Assembly (NCBI GenBank): GCA_003427395.1
Contig: BFEA01000886.1
Location: 67,285 to 104,594, forward strand
Direction: 5' to 3'
Source: Chara braunii
Taxonomy: Eukaryota > Streptophyta > Charophyceae > Charales > Characeae
DNA length: 37,310 nt
Within the stretch, counting starts at the first letter, position 1. The number at the start of each line of letters is the position of its first letter. The notes below the pieces were generated by a model. The model was not told the DNA's origin, made no database searches, and saw only the letters and a program-made list of their open reading frames with translations. The position numbers and the translations under genes were made by a program. Of this stretch, positions 30,435 through 37,310 are shown piece by piece.

Positions 30435-33213
30435 ATACAAAATCCTAGCCAAACTCCTAGCTACCAGAAAAAACCAGATCACCGGAGGATGCTTCCACCC
30501 AGACCAGAAAGGGTTCATTCCAAGAAAACTCGTATTAGGTAATGTAATGTCTCTCTGCGAATCCACACGGATAATTAGCCAAAAACGAATCTCAACGGCC
30601 ATCCTTTTCTTCGATTTCGAAAAAGCATATGACCAAGTTAACGGGGATTTCCTTCAGGCCAGCATGAAAAAAATGGAAGTAGGCCCGATCTTTCGAAAAT
30701 GTGTGAGAATCCTCTATAATGACGCAAAAGGGATAGTTCAGGTCAACGGCTTCCTTTTGAACCCCTACCCAATGACAAGGTCAGTAAGACAACAAGACCC
30801 CCTAGCAGCACCGATGTTCCTTTTCATCATGGAGGTCATCGCCGTCTTCCTAAGAAAAAACATATCCATCGAGAGAATTGAGAACATCAAGGACGAACGA
30901 GGACAACCCCTCCACATCCCCACCACTCTCCTATTTGCTGACGATCTCACCGTACTTACCAGGGCATCAAACTCCTCCTTTCAGGCCCTGACAAGAGAAT
31001 GCAAGCATTACATTTGGCCTGAGAAATGAAAGTTAACAGGGCGAAAACAGTAGGCTGGTGGACCGTGGAAACACCCTCCCCAATTGAGCTAACCCCGTCA
31101 GGATTACAATGAGCAGATCCAGACTCACCAATCCGCTTCCATGGCATCAACATCAATCGCAAAGCATGCCACCAAACATCGGCAACGACACTCTTGTCTT
31201 CAATGGTTAACAAAATTCACACCTGGAAATCTATATACACTTCCTTGCTACGATGGGTACTGAACTCAACAACTCGATCCTAGTAATGATGTGGCATGCC
31301 ACCTCCATCTGGTTCCCAACTAGTAACTTCCAAAGCCAATTGAGGAAAAAAGCAGCAGCATTCTTATGGACAGGTAACCCAGACAAACAACACTTTATCC
31401 ACAAGGTGGTCTGGCAGATAGTCACCAGCCCAAAAATCGGCGGGGGCCTAGGTCTCATAGATCCAACCCGCCAAATCCAACCCTTATAAATCAAATGGGT
31501 CATAAGATAAGCTCTCCAAGAGAACCTGCACTGGACCCCACTAGCCCTAAACCACATTAGACGAGTAGCAGCATTGATCTCTCCAACCAACATGAGAGGC
31601 CTCTTCTGGATTTTTAACAAAACTTAGCCACTCCCAAAAGGGAAACAGAGACAGCCCAACCAAGTACTCCCAGATAACACCAACAACACCACCCAAACCA
31701 AATCCCTCTTGGAGCAAATCCTACACACCTGGAGAATCGTCTTCCCAGGAAACAGAACAGGTCTAAAGAAGAAAGACGAAGTCCTCAGACAACCCTTTTT
31801 TGGCAACCCACTGGTCAAGAACAAAAAAGGGGAAAGCCTCCCACTCTCAAAATCAATAACCAAATGGGCGCACTGGCTGGAAAAGGGAATATGGCAAATC
31901 AAACACATCTGAGATGATCCAAACAAAACCTGGAAAACAGAAAGAGACATACGAGACAAACTAAAAGGAGTGCATCACCTTCAAACCAACTTAAACCACA
32001 TCATAGACTGCATTCCTCTACACTGGAGAAACCTACTAAAATCAGACCAAAAATGGCAATACGGAGACTCGGCTACCACCATTGACACCCCATCACTTCA
32101 GGAAGTCGTTTCCTTCAAGAACTACGAACCTCACAACAACAGTTGGATCTGCTGAGACATATACACCTTAGAGGAATCAGGAAACCCGGTAAGCTACATC
32201 AATACGAAAAGCAGAGCAGAAGGAGCATTCAAAACCAACAACTCCAAAAGAATCAGAATCATAAAAGGAGAAAGAAACAGAGTCTACAAACCCCACACAA
32301 GCGTTCGCAACCTAGAGATCGACCCAACGTAATGGACATGGAACACCTCGTCTCGTCCCAACCCATCCCAAGCCTATGTAAGTTAACCGACTACACACCC
32401 AAACTAGGATATCGACTCTTCACCAAACCCATATCAATATCCAACACGCTACGCCACAGGTGGACTAAGGAGGCAACACAACTAGCCAACACCCACTTCA
32501 AACGTCCCTAGGCCGCAATCTTCTCCACAAGACCGGTTAAGCTAGCCAGCCTGAGATGGCTAATAGCCTTCAGAGCAGTACCAGTAAACCAATGGCTGGC
32601 TAGCAGACGCAAACACAAAAACAGCCCGGATCAAGACTCTTGGTGCAAGGTATGCAACCTCGATTCCCCCGAATCCCTGAATCACTGTTTCGCAGATTGC
32701 CCAAAGGCCAGATCCCTCTGGCAAGCATTAGAACCATCATGGAACAAAATCTCAGACACTCCTCTCCTAATTAGCCCCGCCACACCATTACTCGACCTCA
32801 AACAATCACCCCCACTCAAAGGCTTCGAGGCCTTCCTCTCCTCCCAAATTAAGAAAAGCACACTCTGCGCCATACGGAAAACCAGATGTGACAGCACCTT
32901 GGACGACCAACTCGCCACCCCAAAAAACCCACTCATCACCATAAAACAACTAATAGACACCGAAATCCACGCCCTCTGGAAGAAACAACTCAAACAACTC
33001 CTCACTCACCCTGACAAAAAAGCCAAAAAAATCAAAAAGTTATCGACCTCTAAAATAGGCAACGGTCTACTTGGCATAATAAACAACGACAGACTCGTTC
33101 TTGAAAACTGGCTAATCATACCGCAGTCACAAAACATCTCTGCAACTCCTCTAACCCACACACAATCACTGCAAAACCAGAGACACATCGCTAATCCACA
33201 ACAGGACCAGTAG
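30435..33213 (+). pseudogene. LINE ORF2, 3' part: reverse transcriptase and C-terminal zinc region
   Basis: It picks up the RT exactly where the left part stopped (YKILAKLLATR), continues with GFIPRKLVLGNV, FFDFEKAYDQVN, VRQQDPLAAPMF and the catalytic FADDLTVL, then the thumb and connection regions. The C-terminal Cys/His motif WCKVC...HCFADC (CX2CX9HX4C, zf-RVT type) is at about 32640-32700, and the frame ends at 33213. The Gly in DQVNGD replaces the usual Trp. Frame changes occur near 30990 and 31490. Several stops fall where Trp or Gln fits: TGA in LQ_ADPD, HI_DDP and IC_DIY, TAG in RP_AAIF, and TAA in PL_IKW, IR_ALQ and DPT_WTW. This half encodes target-primed reverse transcription; the element is dead. 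Confidence 0.88.
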
Positions 33214-33539
33214 ACACCCCTCCCCCCTGCTGAACAAACCCACTCCACCCCTCCAAGTGACCCTCAACACACCACATGACACACTCACCAATCATCCCTC
33301 CTCCCCCCCACACCCACCTTACACTACCCAATAACCTATGCCTATCCAAAACCCTCAACCCGGCCACCTCCCTAGCCTTATCACCTACCCCACGAAGAAA
33401 CCCTTCACCAGAATACAAGTAATATAGAAACGACCTCCAGGGACAGGGTACAGCCGAAGAGGCATCAAGCAAGGGTTTAAGGTTTTAGCACCAAACGCAT
33501 TTACCAAGTCGAGCTGAGAACAAGTCCGTTAAAAAAAAA
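33214..33539 (+). other. LINE 3' untranslated region and A-rich end
   Basis: C-rich, nearly G-free sequence follows the stop (33214-33330), then mixed sequence to a 9-A run at 33531-33539 that may be the LINE tail. The matching target duplication upstream was not found. Confidence 0.5.
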
Positions 33540-34013
33540 CAAGGGTCCTAGACTAGAAGTAAATAGAATAGCAATCAAGTACAGCAGCATGACCAAATAG
33601 GCTAACTTAGGCAGGGCTGAAGAATGGTACATCCTTCCCTAGGGAAGCAATCAATGCCGTTTATCGGGCCTCCACACCAGAAGGGGGAGGAGCGGGCCTG
33701 TTGTAATTTTTATGACTTGCCGGGGGAATAGGAACCAGACTGACACTCCCCAGAATGGAAAAGGAGCCAGAACGCCCCCCCCCCCCCCCCCCAAAAAAAA
33801 AAAGAAGGAAGAATAGTGAGAAAGCAGAAGAACAAGACCTCCTTCGATTACCAGTTCTCACAAATCAGGTTTTGACTAGTTAACGAGCATCAACACAGAA
33901 GTGCTTGGGTCCAGGTCACATACGGCTCAGTTTGGGTTAGGATCGGATTCGAACTGGGGTTAGACTGGGTTTGGGTCCTATTTGGATCAGGTTTGGATAT
34001 CTGCTATTATAGT
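33540..34013. other. Remaining intron sequence with poly-C tract
   Basis: A run of C followed by a run of A lies at 33775-33802. Several GGTTTGGGT-type words occur at 33930-34000. No gene. Confidence 0.5.
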
Positions 34014-34070
34014 GCAGATATCAGATTGTCCATACCACAACTCCTGACCAGCCATCAGGACTCACAAAGC
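34014..34070 (-). pseudogene. Degenerate duplicate of part of the kinase exon
   Basis: About 55 bases resemble kinase exon positions 34252-34307, which encode MSPEAWSGVAMWMQSDI. Read on the minus strand, the copy gives VSPDGWSGVVVW before a 2-base loss and a stop. It lies about 145 bases beyond the exon's donor site, inside the large intron. Confidence 0.65.
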
Positions 34071-34214
34071 ACACACACTGTTTGAATCAGATCTAAGTCT
34101 CGATTGGACCAGATTGGCCCATGGTTGACCAGGTTTCTTGCCATGTTGGCACCGGTTGGAACGTGACTGACCGAGCTTGGGACCAGGCGATAAGATAAAC
34201 ACCAAAACTCATAC

Positions 34215-34530
34215 CTGTGATCATGTTCAATATGGTGCATCCAAGGCTCCAGATGTCAGACTGCATCCACATCGCAACTCCGGACCAGGCCTCGGGACTC
34301 ATAAACCGGGTTGTCCCTCGAACCCGAGTAGGACTGTACTTGGCAGTGGTGCGTTCCACAATCTTGGAAATGCCGAAGTCAGCAATGACTACATTTCCTA
34401 ATTCATCCTCCAAGAAGTTTGCCGGCTTCACATCTTGCACTATGATGTGCTCGCGGTGAAGTTGCATCAGCGCTTTGCACATGTCGATAGCATATCGATC
34501 CACGTCCACCAAACTCATCGGTCCATTTAC
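34215..34530 (-). CDS. Protein kinase, catalytic-loop and activation-segment exon
   Basis: This minus-strand exon of 316 bases begins after an acceptor ...TAAGCAG (34531-34533) and ends at CAG|GTATGAGT. It encodes the alphaE helix (VDVDRYAIDMCKALMQLH), the catalytic loop IIVQDVKPANFLE, IADFGIS with the Mg-binding Asp, the SPE version of APE (RFMSPEAW), and SDIWSLGCTILNMITG. The catalytic Asp, Lys and Asn are kept, but the usual HRD reads VQD, so this is a non-RD kinase. The protein should transfer phosphate from ATP to Ser/Thr or Tyr; the subfamily is not clear. The N-lobe, with the Gly loop and the Lys/Glu pair, must lie further upstream, beyond or undetected in 34.53-37.31 kb. Confidence 0.9.
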
Positions 34531-34751
34531 CTGCTTAGCCACAACATTCAGACATTGTCAAGTGAGCTTGACTGTCACAAGTCCATGAAAAGAACAAATA
34601 GCCACAAAACTCTGGGCTATGTTAACAATAGTGCGGGGAGGTAGTAAGACATATGTGGTCACACCACCATCCCACACAAACCTTGCCCCGTCAGCACGAT
34701 AGGACCTTACATATACTTCCTCTTGGATTTCCTATTATATATGTAATCAAG
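34531..34751. other. Upstream kinase intron sequence
   Basis: No exon or element recognised. Confidence 0.4.
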
Positions 34752-34940
34752 CAGCGGCTGAGCCTAGCTGAGTTGGTACATCCCTGAACTGTTGAAATAC
34801 AGACCTCCACTGGAAGCAAATAAGTAAAATACTAAAATACTAAAATCCTGAATTACCTAGGGCCGGTCAGCTCGATGATCATATCTCAAGGCCGTCACCC
34901 TTTTTCCTTCATATATAAAAAAAAAAAAACAGCGGCTGAG
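34752..34940 (+). mobile_element. tRNA-derived SINE, copy 2, with 11-bp target duplication
   Basis: The body at 34763-34929 begins with the A-box-like TAGCTGAGTTGG and TGTTGAAATACAGACC and contains ATTACCTAGGG and GATCATATCTCAAGGCCG. It ends in an A-rich tail. CAGCGGCTGAG flanks it at 34752-34762 and 34930-34940. The B box is degraded. The tail and target duplication show that it moved by LINE-type retrotransposition. Confidence 0.9.
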
Positions 34941-35787
34941 GCTCCCAATAACATCCAAAGCAAATTACCGGGCTCACATGCATGCCTGAGTGTTGACGCC
35001 AGTAGCGGTTTAGCCTCTCTTAAAAGTTAGGTGACTCCGGACAGGGCCCGCCTGGGGGTGGGCGCAATTGTTTTTTTTTGGGTTGAGGGCTGGGCCTAGT
35101 CCCACCTCACGGCATGGGACAATTTTCTTTTCTACGGGCCCTTCAGACGCCCTGGTCCCGAGCCTCATAATTTTAGGAGAGGCTCCATCGGATTCTCAAC
35201 TTGGCTGGGGCCATGTACTGGTGGTTTAACTTAACGGCAGAAACCGGCAAATGACACAGTTTCCATTTGAACTTTGAAGCCCAAAGACACAACAAACATA
35301 ATCGAGGGAAATCACGGTTTAAAATGTTCATTCTCAAAGGAGTTCAAAAACCACAAAAAACATCACAGTCGAAACATCCGGCCCCACTAATCACAGATCC
35401 AAGAATGGCATGAGGAGCGCAGAAGAATGAAGAATGCGGACATAGGATTCGGCAAAGCGTGCGTGGATCCTTAACCACTGCCTAATCGAATGTCCACATG
35501 CACTGAAACTATGATGAAAGGCCCACATTGGCCAGCTTAGGATTCAGGGTCTAGGGTTTATGGTCCTCATCGGTCCTCCCCACTGAGCCTTTCTTCCTAG
35601 TTAAGTTAGGGGAAAAGGTAGAGAAGGGATAGGAGAAGACAATGATTGAACCATCATAGATCTGATCAGGAGAGTGGCCTTGTGGGTGATGGAGGGCACG
35701 TTGCAGAATGGCGATAGGGAAGAAGGGAACCTCAGCTGAGGAATTGTGGGTTGAGGGAAGAGAGATTGTAGAGAAGCAGGAATAAGG
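34941..35787. other. Unassigned stretch
   Basis: No supported gene. Short inverted GGGCCC-containing words occur at 35040-35150. The minus-strand frame at 35551-35799 has no recognisable domain. Confidence 0.4.
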
Positions 35788-35924
35788 GCCTTGTTCCACT
35801 ACACAACACTACACGCATTTCGACCGGATACATTCAAAATGTTGGACTAGTCCGAATGCACTTGGTCCAGAAAGCGACCAAAAGTCACCAAATGCATGTA
35901 CAGTGTTGTGTAGTGGAACAAGGC
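35788..35924. mobile_element. MITE with about 30-bp terminal inverted repeats
   Basis: The left end GCCTTGTTCCACTACACAAC is the exact reverse complement of the right end, and similarity continues through ACTACACGCATTT against AAATGCATGTACAGT. The 137-bp unit is non-coding. No certain target duplication. Confidence 0.85.
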
Positions 35925-36144
35925 ATCACAGATTGACCGGGGGGCATTAAATTTTCAAAACTGACTAGGAGAGTACATCAGCAAGTGAACAGAGGGACAC
36001 AAGCGGAGCAGGAATATCTGGATGGCGATCAATGAAGGGGTCTGCAAGATGGAACAAGGGTCCAAAGCCTGACATCGTGGGAGATTCAAAAGAAAAAGAA
36101 AAAAAAGGCATAGGGCCTGACAGAATCATAAGAAGGTAACAACA

Positions 36145-36245
36145 GGTCTAACCCAGTTGGTACACCCATGAACTGTTGAAATATACAGACCCAAGTTCGA
36201 AATCCAGATACCATCTGATAACAGAACCATAGAAACGAAGGCCCT
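36145..36245 (+). mobile_element. tRNA-derived SINE, copy 3
   Basis: A-box-like TAACCCAGTTGG, then TACACCCATGAACTGTTGAA, and a B-box-like AAGTTCGAAATCC with one inserted base. The 3' part is lost. Confidence 0.8.
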
Positions 36246-36306
36246 GCTGAACTGTTGAAATACAGACCCAAGTTCGAATCCAGATAATATCCGACAACAG
36301 AACCAA
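36246..36306 (+). mobile_element. tRNA-derived SINE, copy 4 (partial)
   Basis: A repeat of the middle of copy 3 (CTGAACTGTTGAAATACAGA to CCGACAACAGAACCA) with an intact B-box-like AGTTCGAATCC. It is either a tandem duplication or a second truncated insertion. Confidence 0.75.
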
Positions 36307-36424
36307 AGGAGCGGAGCCTCCGCCATCGACACTTCAGGGCCAAGTATTCACTAGCTGCAAAGATAAGCAAGGAACACAATTACTCCCACTTTGGACAACA
36401 ACTACCGCGTCAGGAAATGAAAAG

Positions 36425-36561
36425 GCCTAGCTCAGTTGGTACACCCGATGAACTGTCGAAATACGGATGCAAGTTCGAATTCCGATGCAATAAGATGAAC
36501 AGAATAAAATACCTGGGGTTGCTCAGTTTAGTGATCGTATCTCAAGATCGCCGCCCTCTTT
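36425..36561 (+). mobile_element. tRNA-derived SINE, copy 5
   Basis: It has the best A box of the set (TAGCTCAGTTGG), a B-box-like AAGTTCGAATTCC, and a 3' part matching copy 2 (ATACCTGGGG, GTGATCGTATCTCAAGATCG). It ends near 36561. Confidence 0.85.
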
Positions 36562-36578
36562 AAAAACTTAGGGGCAAG

Positions 36579-36868
36579 TTCGGTTGTGGCACAAACAAGT
36601 TTCAAGAGGGCAACAAAATCACACGCAGACAGCAAACTCCCGCGCCGATTTTGAAAGGTCTACAAAAGCATTTTTACCCGCACGCCGAGTTTGGAAAGGG
36701 CAACAAACTCACACACGGAGTTTGAAAAGGGCAACAAAATCACATGCGGGCCACAACCATGTTTACCGTTATTGCCCTTTTCAAACTCCGCACCCGATTT
36801 TGTTACCCACACATGTTTTTTTTGCCCTTTTGAAACTGAAAGTGTGACACTGTCGGACTTGTTTCAAA
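36579..36868 (-). mobile_element. Foldback element, copy 2
   Basis: Reverse-complement copy of 5221-5480, about 290 bp. It starts TTCGGTTGTGGCACAAACAA, ends AAAGTGTGACACTGTCGGAC-TTGTTTC, and carries the same internal repeats of TTTGAAAAGGGCAACAAA in both orientations. It is more complete than copy 1 and useful for defining the family ends. Confidence 0.85.
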
Positions 36869-37310
36869 AAATTAATAAAAAAAAGTTTTTTTTAATAATA
36901 GAAAACAAAACACAGGAAAAAAAGACCGTACTTCATGTAGAAACAAAATCGGACATCATGCGGCCCAGAGGGTTTAATCGCAAACGGGGGCATAATGTGC
37001 AAAGAAAAAAACAGAGTGAAAACTCACTCCAGCATGACCTTTCTGCCTCAGCCACTCACTGCCAGAAGCAAAAAGTTCTAAAGAAGCCAAGCACAGGTCA
37101 GTGCAACAACAGAGTGGTTGGATGCTACCGTCCTCACCCGAATATAACGCCCATTCATTATCGCTGCATGTGGACTGAACGTTGCCCCAAATACAACTAG
37201 AATAACCGGGCATTCTACTTGGGTGAAGACGGTAGGGGTAGGAGGTCCGATACTGTTTAAAGAAAGCATGTGTACAGCTGAGGTAATACATTCCTTTCGG
37301 GGAAGCCATC
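36869..37310. other. Unassigned right edge
   Basis: Open frames exist on both strands (for example minus 36974-37309, Cys- and Ser-rich), but none has a motif I recognise or a clear splice setting. An N-lobe kinase exon was looked for and not seen. Confidence 0.4.

Larger units (their letters stand above)
4375..34214 (-). other. 29,840-base intron of the kinase gene
   Basis: The donor is CAG|GTATGAGT (minus strand, intron base 1 at 34214) and the acceptor GGGCAG ends at 4375. Splicing gives a phase-1 junction that restores the canonical kinase order MITG-NVPFAG. The intron contains every large transposon in the window. Positions 4418-5220 inside it hold only pyrimidine tracts and no recognisable element. 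Confidence 0.8.

Noticed and set aside
36425-36500. Possible tRNA gene (A and B boxes present)
   Set aside because: No cloverleaf with an acceptor stem can be drawn, and the sequence extends into a 3' body shared with other copies, so it is a SINE.
36974-37309. Cys-rich minus-strand frame as an upstream kinase exon
   Set aside because: No Gly-loop, VAVK or Glu helix motif; no clear splice sites in phase with the exon at 34530.

Overview
The window looks like nuclear DNA of a green plant or streptophyte alga with a large, repeat-rich genome. The evidence is a U6 snRNA-derived sequence with the plant-type 3' end, a spliced eukaryotic protein kinase gene, tRNA-derived SINEs, a plant-type Helitron and a chromodomain-bearing Ty3/gypsy element. 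A charophyte such as Chara is my best guess for the organism, but nothing here proves it. No bacterial-style genes, CRISPR arrays or operons were seen.

The only host gene I can support is a protein kinase on the minus strand. One exon (34215-34530) carries the catalytic loop, DFG motif and activation segment. The next exon (3992-4374) carries the end of the C-lobe and a low-complexity tail. A consensus GT donor and an AG acceptor join them in frame (phase 1), across an intron of 29,840 bases. The N-lobe exons were not found in the window.

The intron is built of nested transposons. From left to right it holds a foldback element (5221-5480), a U6 retro-pseudogene (5542-5640), microsatellites, a complete non-autonomous hAT element with an 8-bp target duplication (7248-8014), and a LINE. 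The LINE (about 8.0-12.84 kb, resuming 30.435-33.5 kb) is split inside its reverse transcriptase by chromovirus DNA. That DNA comes as a left fragment (12844-14705, protease to RNase H) and a right fragment (27485-30434, RNase H to integrase, chromodomain and 3' LTR). Between them lie minisatellites, a 346-base gap and a Helitron of about 11 kb that ends at 27484. The Helitron carries broken Rep and PIF1-type helicase coding regions plus two flanking ORFs I do not recognise. One of these (25084-26763) is fully open.

The flanks outside the intron (1-3.99 kb and 34.5-37.3 kb) hold short elements only: two MITEs, a poly-A retroposon with an 18-bp target duplication, five copies of a tRNA-derived SINE (one with target duplications), and a second foldback copy in the opposite orientation.

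All transposon genes except the right integrase region and the downstream Helitron ORF are damaged. Much of the damage is in-frame stops where Trp or Gln is expected, especially TGA at Trp positions. This fits C-to-T/G-to-A decay of silenced DNA, although the TGA bias in the LINE endonuclease deserves a direct test.
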